64,000 bases of DNA from Epiperipatus broadwayi (Eukaryota; Onychophora; Udeonychophora; Euonychophora; Peripatidae). Below the pieces are notes generated by a model. That model searched no databases. It was not told the DNA's origin and saw nothing but the letters and a program-made list of their open reading frames with translations. Positions 45,383 to 60,352 of this stretch are shown piece by piece. The stretch covers positions 310,001 through 374,000 of the forward strand of contig JAQFVV010006510.1 in the NCBI GenBank assembly GCA_028023455.1. The letters are read 5' to 3'. Made by a program: the position numbers and the translations under genes. Numbering within the stretch: the stretch's first letter is position 1; every line of letters begins with the position of its first letter.

Positions 45383-48300
45383 ATGACAAAATATTGTTAT
45401 GTTGATTGGGAAAAGTGAAAACTGTTTTTATAGCATCAATTAAATTTATAAAATAAACTACCTGGGAGAGATATTATTCTTATTAAAACCACCCTATTTT
45501 TACATTTTAAAAAATCATTTGCATTGTTCATACTGTTTGTATTAAGTCACATTGTTATTATAATGTCTGGATTCAAATATAAAGAAAACATGGCAAGGAA
45601 GACAAAGATATGATGAATAAAACATTTGATATTCTCGATTAATTAATAAGCAAATTAACATTAAATATAGCAATACATTTAAATGTGTTAAATAGGAAAA
45701 TTGGACTATTAATGAGACGAGTCAATTATCATTTCACAAAGAACATGTGATTTTTGATTGTTTAGTAAGTGATAAAAGAAAAATGATAGAAAAGCAATTT
45801 CAGATGGAATATTATCAAAGAAGTTTTTTTTGTAATACTATGCAAGCATATGTATCTTTTAAAAGGAATTGAATAGAAACCTTTATTGTGAAGTTGATTA
45901 CTCTGATTGGTACAGGGTGGCACTAATGGAGAGTTTTGACTTGTTTATAAACAATTATGTGCTAGTATAAGATATGGTGATCATGTGATGCTTAATGGTT
46001 TAAGTTGATTACCAATAAGTTGCAATTTTCAAAATGGATTTAAATCTTGCCTTGTAGAAGATTTATTATGTAATGTACAACACATGACTACTTAAAATAA
46101 AATGGAAAATTTGATAAATGTTGTATGTAATAATTGATATTTTGATGTTTTATAACCTATTTCTAATCACAATATTTTTTTAGTTTTTCAGATTTTCATT
46201 CATTTGCTACTAATTTTATGTTAGCAGGACGAATAGAACTCTTTTTTTTGTATGCAAAATACAATTGCAGCTGACAAGGGTCCAATTAAAACATCAATTT
46301 ATGATTTACTATAGATGAAAAACTTTTCTACTGAGTACTGAACATATGTTAATAGAAATAAAGTTTATAGTAATATAAAAAAAAAACATTAGAAGATAAC
46401 ACAATATCAAAATTAGATGTGTAGGAATGAATCCTATTGTGTTTAGAATGTGCAAAAGTTTGTGGTAGTGAGTTTGTCAGTATTTAAAAAAAGATGTATA
46501 TCAGTTTGAATGACATATAAGTTTTGTCTAATCAAATAAATTTTATTTCATAATTAACTCGAATAAAATTTTATTATAAATCGTCTAAAGTCCAGATGTT
46601 TGTTTATCTCCTGTATATACATTTCAAAAAATATTTAGTCATGACAACTTTATGTTTTAATAATAAGTTGTTTTTTTCTTGCTTTGTCACTGTAATATAA
46701 TAATTTCATTGATTAACTTTTTTTTCCTTTTCTCTGTTTTTGTAGTTGTTTTTAATTTGATTTTGCAAACGTGAGTAAAGCATTTGAAGCAAAAAAAGAA
46801 TTAGAAGTTAAAAATCATTAACTTGTTTACAAACTATGTGCTTTTTAAATAAATTTGATAGTTTTGTTATTTCAAACATCAGGGATATTTCTTTTCCTCA
46901 TGATATTTTTATCATTATATTTTATTATTATTATTTACATTTTGTAATTTTAAATAAGTTATTTCTAAACATAATAAATATGTATATAAATATATTTGGA
47001 TCCAAAACAGCATAACGTATTTGAATTAAAAAAAAAAAAACTACTATGTTCAAAGAATAATTTGACACTGATATCTTCTTAATCAAAAAAAAAAAAAAAA
47101 CAAGTAAATCTCAAAAATTTTGTTTTGATGATGATGCTTCTTTAATCGGTCTTCGAAACCACTTAACCATCTTAATTTACAATTCTAACGTATATTTATA
47201 TATATAATTTAATATTTTACATTAATTTCAATGGTTTATTTAAAATATAATTATCATTAAATCACTAAACATCACATGATCACCATCTGTATGGAGAGTT
47301 TTGCCTTTGTTTATAATTATCATTAATGGTAATAGATATTATGGTTATTGCTATACAATAAAAAGCGAATTTTATTAGATTAAAATATGTAGATAGGTAA
47401 ATAACAGACAAATAGATGATCAGATTGACTGCTTGATATGTAGTGTATCAATAACCCCTTTTGCTATTGCAGTGAATGGCATTTATACTGATGACTCATA
47501 TGTTGCTTCATATAGCAATGTACAGATAGCACTTATAGGGTATATATATAAATTATGTAACTCATTAGTTTACTAAAAAAATAATTTATATTTGAATTTC
47601 AATCAAATTTAATTAAAAGTGCATTTTGGTGATCATCATCAAATCTACAATTTATTGACTAAATACATTCTTATATTAGGTTCCTGGTTATATTTTCTTC
47701 TCATCGTATACCAAATCTAATTAAAGATGATTTTATTTAACACTTATTTATAAAGATTTGAACTTCATTAGTACACATTTAGGTGGCCAATTTTTTTTTA
47801 AGACAGACCACATTTGAATATTTTCATTGCTGGTAGAAAACAGTTCTCATGGTAACAATCCATTTCTTTCCAGTCAAAACATGAGCACTCAAGATTAGGT
47901 GACAATTAATTTGTACACATGGGAAGTGACACTACTGAAAAAATGATACAAAGATAATTACATATGTGGAATAAGAATATTATATATTTATTCTAGATAC
48001 TCTTTATTGATTTCAAAAATTGCCTGACATCATTACATTAAAAAGAATAAAATCATACACATCATAAAAGAAAATCCCATATTAATTATAAATAAAGACA
48101 CACATACATATCTTATGACACATTAAAAAAATCATTAATAATATATAGAAAAAAAATAAACATTCTAAATAATGTATATATTATACAAAAAATTATAGTA
48201 ATTAAAATATATATAGTATATTGATTTTTAAAAAGACATTTTATGTATATATAAATTTTAAATTCTTATTGTGATTTCCCTAGATAGTTTAATAATTTTA

Positions 48301-51300
48301 GCACCAAAAGAAAGATATGGGTCTAATATATAATTTTGGTTTTGATTAGTCTATTGCTTAGATATGTGGACAATATAAAGGTAGGTGAATGGAAACATTT
48401 CTTCCATGTCAAATGCTAGGTTTCAGCATTTCCTGTATCTCTAGATTTTACCTAGGCATTTATTTGAAGTCAGTAAAGTCACATGTTCAGAAAAAGTATT
48501 TTTGATTGTTTTATGCAATCATGTTTGTTTCATCTTACTTCCAATTACTTTGACACTCTAGCTTGGTTTTATATCAGTATTAATAAGAATTATAACAGCA
48601 ATCTCTTAGCCAATGTAGAATACTGCCACAGTTAAAATTGACATCTTTTATTTTTGAGTTACTAGTACAGGTAGTTACATTGTACACCTTTTTTATTTTT
48701 TATAGGTTTTACTCGAACAAGAGCAAATCTTTCCAGAAATCCTTTGCTTGTTTCATTTTTTTTTAAACCCTGTTTTTTTTTATTTTTTAGTGATTTACCT
48801 GAAATCTATTTTTTTCTTAATTCTTTAATTATATTTAATTACAGCTTAAATTAAATTCGATCTTAATTAATATTTATTACTACTCTTAATTAGTTTTTGT
48901 CTTTTGAGTTTTTAAAAACTTTAATTAAATTCTAAACAAAGTTATAATATAAAATTTTGTTTTATAACTTAGTGTAGTAATCATACACAAAATTTTACAG
49001 ATTTTAAGAAACTCTCTTTATCAATATGTATTTTATTACATTTATATAAATAAAAATATAATTTAACTTAAAGATATTTAGCAGGTATGTGATAATATTG
49101 AGAAAAAAATTATTACAACATTTTCTTTTGTATTTATTTGGGAAGATTTAGTAGAATTCTCCATTTTAAGTTTACTTCACTGAAGAGACAAATAACCAAG
49201 ACTTGGCTCAAACTGTCCAGATCCATAATGGAGATAGGTAAACAAACAGGACAGATTGATTGATTGATAGAGTTTCATATAAATAGATAGGTAGGTAGGT
49301 AGATAAAAATGTAAATAGATAAATATATAGATAGATGTATAGCATATTTTTATGATCTGATTTTTTTAAATTTACACACATGGAGTTATTCATCTTTTTC
49401 TGTCCCATATGTAATATCTTTATAGATATAATAAACATCTCCATACTTCTCCATTCTTTTTAAATACATATCCTTCTGCAACATAATGAAATAACTCATT
49501 TATGGTGGTATTCTTGTTTTGACTTCGCAAAAGAGATACTTTTCTGAAATAGAAAAATCTCTTTATAAAGATATGAAAAAATTATTGTTGTTTTTCAAAA
49601 TCTGGGATCTTATTCCTAATTCAATGAAAGTATGCTCAATTTTTTATGTAATTAACCAAGAATCATCTCATAATTTGAATACAACTTTTTGTAATAATAA
49701 ATTCACAGTCTGAATATAACCTTTTGCAATAATAGACAAAAAATAAGCCTATATATTTGGATCATAGATTTGTTTTTCTCATTTAATTAATGTTAAGTAA
49801 AAAATAATATCTAGGAATAACTTTTCTGAAAATCTGACTGATGCAAACACATTAAGGATTACATTTTTAGCACTAGGATATTCACTAGTGAATATTGTGC
49901 CCTTGTAAATTCCTGCATTAAATTTTTGAATAGTCAATTAAATATTACATTGAGATATACAACTAAAACATTCAAAAGCATTTTATTGTAATGGTTTCTT
50001 GTTGTTTCACATATTTTCTGAAAGATGTCAGAAGAGAAGTTGTTTCCCAAGAAATATATAAAAATTAGATTGGACTGGCCAAAAACTCAACATATAGTTT
50101 TATCACCTAAGATTTATCTCCAAAATTTTACTTTTGGATGTAAAATCAAGAATATAATAAAAAATTATGGCATAAAAATATTTTTATGATGTTCCAAACA
50201 AATTTATTCTCCAGATCAAATAATAAAGTCATCTGGATTTGATCTTCCTAACTACAATTGTAATCTCATCAATAGATTCAGGATAACACATTATCATTGC
50301 AGTCAGCTTTTTTATAAATGGAAGTAATTAGCCAGAGGTCTATAAAATGTGAACAAATACAACCTATGAATCACATAGTTAATTCCTGCTGAATCTATAG
50401 TTATAATGAAAGAATTAAAGTATTTAGTGAAGTTATTGTTGTTTTTAATTCCCTGATTAGAATTTTGATGAGTTTCTTTTTGTTAATAGTTAAGTTATCA
50501 AAGTAAATAATTAATTGAATGACTACCTAAATAAAGTTGTTTAGCGGCAAAAAAATAATAATTCTAAACTATACTAGGTTTGGATTCAAATACCAAACCA
50601 TAAGCAGGAAAGTTATATGATGATTAATTATATAGAAATTGCTTTTCATTATAATATTTAAATTACATTTTGATGTTAATGTATATGTAATAATTATTTT
50701 TATAATTGCTGGCATATATATTAATCTAAGTTTACTTTCACGTTTTTGGTTGTCTAAAATAAAAATAAAAAATAACATTTCCTTTTTTAAAATTCTCCTA
50801 TTGTTCTTTTATAGGTAGAAATATAATATTATAGCTAGGAAGCATAGACAATTGGCACATTTTTTAATATGATATAGCTGTAATAGATTTTATTTTATTA
50901 TTGACTATCACCTAAGAAAAATGGAAAAGCAACAAAATGAAAGTAGCTCTTAATAAAGTGAAAATAAACATTAAAATAAAAGTTTTTCCAAATGTGCTTG
51001 CAGTAAAAAAAAAAAAAACATCTTAAGTATTTCTAGACTGGATGAATATAAAAAAAAATCAAAAAAGGATGAGAACTTTAGAATATACTGAAGTGAGAAA
51101 ACATTAAAAGTTTATAGAATCAAATAATAGAATAATAAAATGATGAAATGCTTTATTGTGTTGGAGTTCATAAAAAGTTGAAGGAGTGATAGTAACAGAG
51201 CTGGATCATAATTCATGGAACTTTACCTCTTTAGCTTCAAAATCTGCCAACTATCATTATAACAAATCACATAGAGAAAATTATAAAAAAAAAAAGAAAT

Positions 51301-52370
51301 ATATGAAATTTATAGATGGTGGAAATTATTAACAGTTTTTGACTTATTGGATTTTTATTAATAATAAAAAATTCAGACATCAAAATACATCATAATTTAG
51401 GGCAAGGTTTGCAGTTTAAACAGTATAACAATTTTTTAGGTAAAAAGAATTACCTTTAAAAATAAAGTTATAATGTATATTTGAACCTCTATGGACATAT
51501 GAGTTGGACACTAAAAAAGAAAATTTTCAAAAAACATTGATATCTTCAATCTTTGATAGCAAAAATAATTTTTGAAAATATCATAGTCAACAAAATCAAT
51601 TGAACAACTAATCTTTGATTAGTTTAATTCTTAAATCTTTCTTAAAATACAAATAACTAGAGCAAAATTTGACCTGTTTTGGTTATATGAGAAATGCATC
51701 TCATATAATCATTAAATATAAATGTCAACTAAATAGAATTTGTAAGGTAGATAAATGTGTAAAAGATATAATACTTATTTGACATATGAAGCATATAAAG
51801 AAAAAAATGAGTAGTATAAAAATATAAAGGGATAGAAAAATTACTTAAAAATAGGCAGACTGATATCAAAAATGCATATAAAACATTTGGGATAAAAAGA
51901 ACAAGGTAATAGTAATAAAGCAATTATTAAAGGTAAACAAATATACCAAATTATTATTAAAAAAACTGGTGACTATAAAAGGAAATAAATACCATATAAA
52001 TCATTGTTCTCTATAATTTACTTTAGTGCTGAAGAAAATGAATTGAGAGGCAGCAGATATTCATGGATAGAAATGGAATTCACCACATCTGTGCATGAAT
52101 GCAGTAACTTCCTAAATAATTAACCATAATTAAATGAATTGATAACATTATTTTCAAACTTACCCTGCAAGCATATGTGAAACTGATACTATAATTGTAA
52201 AATAGTCTTCATCCTATAATGTATTAGACAACAGAATATAAAAATACACATTAAACCTAATAACACATCTGGTGACATTATGGGATTAACATTATCAGAA
52301 AAATAGGAATACTTTGGAATAAAAAAATGATAGCATTTATTTAGGACACAAAGTGTAAAGTATATTTTAA
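45381..52370. other. Seven kb of AT-rich DNA without a recognisable gene
   Basis: Frames are short, AT-driven and without domains (for example 49208-49444 minus, 49519-49713 plus, 50569-50778 minus). The motif GGAGAGTTTTG recurs near 45929 and 47294 with related flanks, suggesting an old repeat. A TAGG/TAGA microsatellite lies near 49285-49330. Nothing else is supported. Confidence 0.5.
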
Positions 52371-52811
52371 ATTAAAATCTAACTGTGATAAAACACAGTT
52401 GCTAAGCTTTAACCAAAATTAAAAACATAAAGCTGAGTGCTTTTGGGGGACTTAAGTCTCCATAATCATAGATCAATACAAAATCAATGCAAAATATAAA
52501 CACTTATTCACAAGCAAATGCGTAATCCCATGCTATTAATAGAAATGATTTTTGTTTTAATATTTCTAAAATATGGATGTTATAATATTTATTTATTTAT
52601 ATTGTATTTTAATTATTTATTTAGATTTGATTTACATTTTATTTGAGGTACTCATTTTGCTTGTGAATAAGTGTTTATATTTTGTATTGATTTTGTATTG
52701 AGCTATGATTATGGAGGCTTAAGTCCCCCGAAAGCACTCAGCTTTATATTTTTAATTTTGTTTAAAGCTTCAGCAACTGTGTTTTATCACATTTAGTTTT
52801 TAATTTATTGA
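52371..52811. repeat. Long hairpin (foldback) element
   Basis: Arms 52371-52520 and 52661-52811 are reverse complements with few mismatches (TGATAAAACACAGTTGCT, AAAGCTGAGTGCTTT, CTCCATAATCATAG, TATAAACACTTATTCACAAG) around about 140 bases of AT-rich centre. Non-coding, shaped like a MITE or an inverted dimer. No hammerhead core found. Confidence 0.8.
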
Positions 52812-55375
52812 TTTTTGTTGAAGTATATACATACATTCTTTTCATTAAAGTATCTTATGAAGAGCTTTTTTTTGTCAATGAGAAATTGAAATAACATTAT
52901 TGCAAATTAAAATTAAGGGTATATCTAAATCAAAAATGGAGATTCTTTAAAAATTGTAAGTATATCACAAAGCTGAATACTTGCACTTCAAGGGATTAAT
53001 TCATTCATTTAATAATTAAGAATCTTCTTAAAATCCCCAAAATTACATTGTTTTCCACTCAATGCATGATAAACATGTTATGATTACGTTTATTTAGGTG
53101 TCTTACATCAAAAATATTCTATATGTTACGTATGAATATTCAAAACTAATTAATACAAAATAATTTACTTATAGATTATAAGAGTTGAGACTTAAAGTTT
53201 AGAGGTTCATGCATTGATTCTCATCTGAGTGAAATAAATTAAAACTTCATTTTGATCAACTAAATAGAATTTTTGTAGTCAACCACCACTTGGGTGCATG
53301 AATATTATATGACTTTAAAAATTAATAACATATTCCTTTGTAGATCTGCATTGTTATTATTATACTATATATCTATCAAATGGTGAAGGAAGAGTTTGTA
53401 AATTTTTTAGTCAAATGGTTTGCAATTAATTTATGTGGTGGTTTCAATTTATAAATACAGAAATTGCATAGTTTCAGCTAATATGTATATAATATTTCTA
53501 ACACAAAATATTACATTAATTTCAGTAGCACTATCTGTATTCAGACTTTATTCACAAAATAGAGCCGTTGAAATTAATGTAACTTTTGGTATTAGTTTTA
53601 TGTTTGAGTTACAGCTAGCGATATGCAACCGGTTTTATTTCGTATATATATATTAACGATTTGTTTTTAGGTTAATCATTACTAATGATTTTTTTTTTTT
53701 TGCAAAGCCCGGCACAATATTCCTTAATATGTAAAACCTCTGGAGAAATGACACATTTGAACATCTAGAGTAATATGTTGTAACATAAAAAATAGAAGAG
53801 AAATAGAGCAAATTAGTTTTATCATATCAACAAAAGAGTTCTTGAAGCCATATAAAAAGAAGCTAGAGGGACTTAGCTAATAGTGCTATTTATAAAAAGA
53901 TCATTTAACATTTTATATGATTTATTATTTTTAAAAAATTTAACATTGTTTCTAATGTTATTAATATTATATAAATTTTCATTTCAATTGGCTTAGTCTC
54001 CAGCAAAAACATTTCCTAATTAAAATAGTTTCTTGGCAAATCCCTAATGATTTCAATATAATTGAAATGCCTCCAGCAATGGAATCAAACTTACATTGGA
54101 GATAATTTTATTACCCATGGAGTCTTTGGTATGACCATTTGAATTAAAGTAAGAATATAAAAAAAAGAAAAAAAGCTAGGAAGAACATAATTAGGCAAAG
54201 ACCCAGAAACACCAAGTAACACTGAAAAAAAAAACTTTCATTTGATTTTCTTTTTCTTTTTTACTGAAATCGAATCTTTTTCTTTCTTATTAAGATAATA
54301 AAATGATTTCTTTTATTATTATTATTATTTAGTTATTTGAACTTAAAAAAAAAACTTATTAGTATATAATATAGTAATTTATAAAAAAAAAAAAAGTAAT
54401 TATTTTTTATATTTTTACACCATTCGGCATTTATTTTCTAAAGGTATATTATGGTATCTAAAGAATAAATTACTTTCATCAAACATTAATATTTGATTAG
54501 CTACTATGTACAAATGTATTCATTAGAAAACAGTGAAATAGTGTTGCTTAACATAAAAACTCGCTACACATATATATAATAATAAATCTAGCACTTAAAA
54601 CTATATAATATAAACTGGAAATGAATACTCGTCGCTGAACTTTACCAATTTTATTTTACCTTTCTTGTTTTGATCAAAAATAAAGCAAATATAAAGTGAT
54701 TATTTACACTTTCAAATCTAGATAATATATAGATGGGAAAAGAAACAAATTGCATTAATAAGGATAAAATTCAATTCCTCATCAGATATAAGCATATACT
54801 TTTTTAGGCTAATAAATAATTTCATATAATATAGCTTATTTCTTCTACTATTTATGAACTCTCCAAAAAAGAACCGGAATGAAACAACATTAATTATCAT
54901 GCTAGACTATTGTGAGAAGAGGAGGTTTTTGTATATATGATATTCAAAATATAATAAGTGCATCTATGAGAAGAAATGTAAGTTATGCATACAGATTTAA
55001 AGACGTGAATCAGATGTGCTTCAATAAATAGTTTGAATGAAGATGATTACATAATAACAAGCTAAAAAGAATAATATTTGGTATTTATTGTGGAAGAAAT
55101 TTACATTTAAATAAAGAGCACAACTATTTGTAAATAAGTAAATAAACCTTTACTACTTAGGTATTTTTAATCAAAACTAACACATAATTTGTAATTATTG
55201 AATACTTTGAAATGATTTTTTCTTTGTAAAGTAAAAACTGTATTTGATTTAATATTTAAGTGTCAATCTGATAAAGTCAAATACCAGAACATATTTATTT
55301 CATTATGTGCTTCTGTTATTCTAAAGAATTGTCAGTAAATTTTTCTGGTATAATGTTTTATAAATGTAATATTAT
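52812..55375. other. AT-rich DNA without a recognisable gene
   Basis: Only short frames without domains (53420-53656 plus, 54718-54900 minus). Confidence 0.5.
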
Positions 55376-55840
55376 AAATTTATTAAGTGTGCATACATTA
55401 CATAAGTAATATTTTATTAAGGCTGTGAACCTTAAGACTATGCACCTAAAAATGTGAAGATAGGGACCTCTGCAAGAGTGGAACCACTCTTTAATTCAAC
55501 ATACTTTATATATGAATAGGCAAAACTAAAGCATTTAGATATGAGAGCATGAAGCTATTCAATACTTCACTGATTAAGTCCACAATTCCTATTACACATT
55601 AGTACTCACAAAATCTTTCAATTTACGAATTAATGGAAAGATCTTATAGTTAAAAATCTGTTACGATAATTTAAAGTTGTAATTATAAATTTATTAAGCA
55701 TGTATGATTCCACTCTTTTTTTCCAAAGTCATAAGCTTGGGTTTAAGACCTGTAGAGGTCCCTAACTTCGCATTTTTAGGCAAATACTATTGAGGTTCAC
55801 AGCCTTAATAAAATATTACTTACGAAATGTAATATTAGCA
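55376..55840. repeat. Foldback of D-family repeats
   Basis: Minus-strand copy at about 55376-55590 and a partial plus-strand copy at 55700-55840 of the family seen at 40147-40381. The mirrored ends are AATATTTTATTAAGGCTGTG and CACAGCCTTAATAAAATATT. Confidence 0.7.
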
Positions 55841-56754
55841 AAATGATAGAATCATGAACTGAAGAGCTAAATATTTTTAAATCAAACTCAACATGATTCT
55901 TTTGAAATTCTAATGCCACATGACTCCAGAACAATTAACATATAAATATAGCAACATAGCGAATAATACCATAGCAAACGCAAAGATTTGAAAGTCTTTA
56001 TCCTATCAATAAGAAAAGAAATTGAAATACATGGATTATTTATACACATTAACATAAGAATATTATATTTATTTTTAAATTAAATTTTTTTAAAAATAAA
56101 TAATAATAAAAAACAGCATAGAAAAATAAATAATTCTATTTTTGCATGCCCTAAAACAAACTTAGTCAATAGAGACTGTAATAAAAGAAGTCAAGCATGG
56201 AATTGCATAAGAAAAAATCGCTTTTGCTGCTACATTTTCAATAGAAAAATAAAGAAATATCTTAATAAAGACAATACTGATAATTATATAAAGTGCTTAT
56301 CTTTTCAATATTAACATAAAAGAGAGAAAATTATATTTTTACATATGAATGAAGAAAAAAATATATACTATATAAGAAAGCTATGATTAATAGGGCTGAA
56401 GACAAAAATGTACAAGTATATCCATTTATGAGAAGAAATGATAAAATATTAGTGAGCTTAAGATAATTATCTCTCTAAGAGAGTAGCAATTAGCTTTAAA
56501 AACTATGTTAGTAGAATTCTATTTAAAATTAATAAAACATCTTATAACACTAGTGTATAAAGTTTGCTACTTTTATAATTATATATAATAATCAATTTAT
56601 TCATTATAAATGAGCATGATATATACAGTAGCTCCTTGTATCCATAAATAAAATTAAAAATGCATACCCAGTATATAAAAAAATAACAACAAAAAAATAA
56701 AATTCTCTAGATTTTTTTTTCTTTTAAATTAATAATACATCTTGAGTCATGTTT
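55841..56754. other. AT-rich DNA without a recognisable gene
   Basis: No coding signal or repeat relation recognised. Confidence 0.5.
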
Positions 56755-57915
56755 TATGCAGTAGATATGTTCCACAGAAAACCCATATTAAAAAAATGCA
56801 CAAAAATAGACTTCAATTACCTTGAAAAATGGAAGATAGGTTCTGTAATTTTCAGAAATTGGCATAAAAGCAAAGCAACAAGAAAAAATTACTTTAAAAT
56901 TTACATTAAAAAAATAAGAAAATAAAGTATGACTAATAAAAAATTTCAAATATTTGAAAAAAATTAATACAAGACAAACTTTTTTTTCCTTTTTTTTATT
57001 AACTACAGTATTTAATTTTACATTTTTTCATATATATTTTAATCATTATCGCTATTTGACAATATGCGTTCGTTTGTGAACTAGTAAGAAATCAGATTCA
57101 TCACAAGAGCAAGTACAACTAGCACCACTTTCAGTCTTGTGCTGTGTTAATGGTTTTTTGTCAACAATGTAATTGGTGATTAAACTTTGAGATGATGATT
57201 TTACTAATTGTTTATATAGCTTGCAATATCCAGACATATAACTACTTAGCTCTCAATGGAATTTAAAAGGTTGTTCATTGCAGGAAACTCTCAGATTTCA
57301 GCATTTTTTGACATTTGTCTTTGACTCATACATCAACCTAAAATCTATGATATGCTGATTTTTACTTACCAGAAAATAATAAATTTGTCTTTTATAGTTT
57401 ACTACTGAAATAAAATTTAAATGTTCACATTTTGTTTCTATATTTAAAAAATGAGATCACAATCAAAACAAAAAGATTTTACATTATCATTAGAAAGATC
57501 ATTTTCAGTTTATAAAATCTTCATTATTTATTTTAAAAATCTAAAAGATTTTTTATTTCTGTTATATGTAACAAAATATGTTTTAAAAGTTTAATATCTT
57601 TGAATATTTATTGTGATATTTTTATATGTAAGCGTAAATCTAATATTATTATTTACTCATTAGTATAAATAAGTTATTTACATAAAATCTAAGATTCTAA
57701 ATACAGCTTCAGGTCATATTCACATTAGCTGCTAATATAACATCATATTTTTGAAAAAAAAAGTATTTCAAATCAAAATAAGTTATTAATTATTTAAATT
57801 TTTTGATATTGGATAAATATAGTGAAATATGAAAGATATTAAGAAGAAACATGAATCACATAACTTCAAAATTGCATTAAAATAATCTGCATAAAATGAG
57901 ACTCAGGTGTATATG
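56755..57915 (-). repeat. Dispersed repeat, E family, copy 2 (inverted)
   Basis: Reverse-complement match to 42764-43640, here slightly longer. A 61-codon minus-strand frame (57052-57237) ends CDESDFLLVHKRTHIVK, faintly like a C2H2 zinc-finger end, and part of it survives in copy 1. Too short and diverged to call a gene. Confidence 0.6.
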
Positions 57916-58546
57916 TCTGATATGTATATTTCCAACATGTATATAGAATATATATCTACATCTATAAGTAAATGTGTGTAAAATGCATATTTAACTTGCT
58001 TAACTATTATACAAAAATTCTATTATCTATACTAAGACTTGGAAGCAAATGACATAGTTTGGGGGAGATTATTTTCATTGAAAAAGTGATAGGACTTTCT
58101 ATGTAGACAAATGATGCACATGTTTAAACACAGTATTTGTTTATCAAAAATATTTTTTGATTAATTAAAGAACATTGGAGATTAAAATACTTTTCATTTG
58201 CTTTTTTCTGATAAATTAACATTGATTATATTAGTCTTTTCACATGTTGGCTTCTTTTAAATGGATACAAAATAATACTGAAAATAAAATTAATAAAATA
58301 ACCAATTGATCCACTTCTTATTCTGATTGGACAAACATCTGATATACACATGGATGGATGTTCTTTAATTCAGATACAATTACAATCTTATTGATTGAGA
58401 CAAAATAGTTTTTTATCACAGTCTTAGCTTTGATAAAAAATGAATGCTCAATTTCATCAAAACTTTGGTAATCTATGCAAAAGACAAATATACTGTATGA
58501 TTAAAAAATAATTATATTTTCATCATGTAACCATAAAAATCTTTAT
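57916..58546. other. AT-rich DNA without a recognisable gene
   Basis: Nothing recognised. Confidence 0.5.
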
Positions 58547-58665
58547 TATATATATATATATATATATTAGTTTCCCCCCATAACCCCCCAAACAACCCCC
58601 ATAAAAAAAACAACCAACATTCTTTCCTCCCTCCAGGCAACCCTCCCCCCCTTTTATTACAAAAA

Positions 58666-58726
<61 letters not shown>
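58547..58726. repeat. C-rich block enclosed by two (TA)n tracts
   Basis: TA tracts at 58547-58568 and 58671-58726 enclose about 100 bases with C runs of 6 (58574-58579), 6 (58584-58589), 5 (58596-58600) and 7 (58645-58651). The minus strand could form a G-quadruplex and the plus strand an i-motif. Confidence 0.85.
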
Positions 58727-58728
<2 letters not shown>

Positions 58729-60258
58729 GTGACCTTTTATTTAGGTCCCTGTATTAAATAATCCAAAATTTTAAATCATATATTTGGCATTAAAATCTTA
58801 ACAAGTGGCTTTCAATAAAGACTGTTCTGGATACACTAGGGAATCTGCTTCAGTGGAGATGAGATTTCAAACCCAGTGTAGGCTTTAATTAGGGATAAAA
58901 TAACAATTTAAAAGTATTGTTATTTATAGGGAGATAAATATATTGCTATTTTATTATTGTTGAATAGCAACTGAAATAAATAAATAAATTAAATTTGTAA
59001 ATTTTGTAAAATGAATCATTATACTTAATTCTTAAGCATATTTTTTGGTAGTGAATTGAAAATGGTTTTGCACCTTATGAGTAGTTATTAAAAATGAAGC
59101 CAGGTGGAGTAATATTAATATATTCACACTAAGATTATTGGTCCATTTTTTACCACAGTGCATTATAATACAAGCTATATATGATATAACAAAGTTGTAG
59201 GGGTGGGGGGTAATTAAGAAAAAAAGAATTAGAATCAACAGACTTTAACTCTAATCTTATAAAATAAGGAAGAAAAAGCTGAAAAATCAGAAAAATTTAG
59301 AATCTATTTGAATGGGATTATAAAATATTGTTTCTTTAAAATGATTGAATAGAAAACTTAAAGCCTTGCTATCCTTTTAGCACTATATTTCCATCAATCA
59401 GATAGTTCCTGAAAGTCATGCTATAAAGGAGAAATAGAAAACAATGTGGATAATAATTTACTTCAATAAAGATTACTTCAAACCCAGAACAATTCCAGAG
59501 AAAGTAAGCTTTTGCTTTTATTTCATTTATAATTTTAAATTCTCAGATTTAAAAATGATACACAAATTATTTACATTTAAAAGAAAGCGATGATAATATT
59601 TGTTTTTTTCATGCCATTCTTAAGCATAAAGCTGAAAATACAATTGTTTGTAAATTATAATTTCAAGAAAATAATTCGAAATAATTTTGAAGAAAAATGT
59701 CAAAAGATAAAATAAACAAATCAAAAAAGTCAATTTTGAATCTTCTAACTTTTAATAAAGTTAAAAGATAATTGTGTGATTTTATTCTCTATTCTTTCTT
59801 AAGAAAAAAACCTCATCTGCAAATTTTTCTTTAGCGCGAATTTGCTTAATGATAAAAATAGAAAGTTACTGAGTAATTAAAAATGCCAAGGATATCCTAT
59901 TTATAATTGAATAAATTCTTTTTAATATTGCTAATCACATAATACTTTGCTAATGGAAATGTAATAAAATAAATATTTACTTTTAAATTTTTACTGTGCA
60001 ACGTATATAAATAAGATTTTAAAAAATGTTTGAAAAATGTCCAAATTACTTAAAGTTGTTACAGACATTTACCGCAGAGGAAAGAACAAAATCAATAAAT
60101 AATTTTAAAAATTTGAATGTGTTAATTGTAATGAAACTCTAAAGTCATTTTTAAGGAAAATTATCTGGATTAAAATGTGGATAAATCGATTTTAATTATG
60201 CTACACTTGAAAATGTTTAAATATTGCCTTGTTATGTTAGCATTGAACAGGATAATAA

Positions 60259-60262
<4 letters not shown>
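58727..60262. other. AT-rich DNA without a recognisable gene
   Basis: Nothing supported; one short minus-strand frame at 59032-59238 has no domain. Confidence 0.5.

Positions 60263-60344
<82 letters not shown>
60263..60344. repeat. (TA)n microsatellite
   Basis: About 41 TA units followed by TGTGTG. Confidence 0.95.
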
Positions 60345-60352
<8 letters not shown>

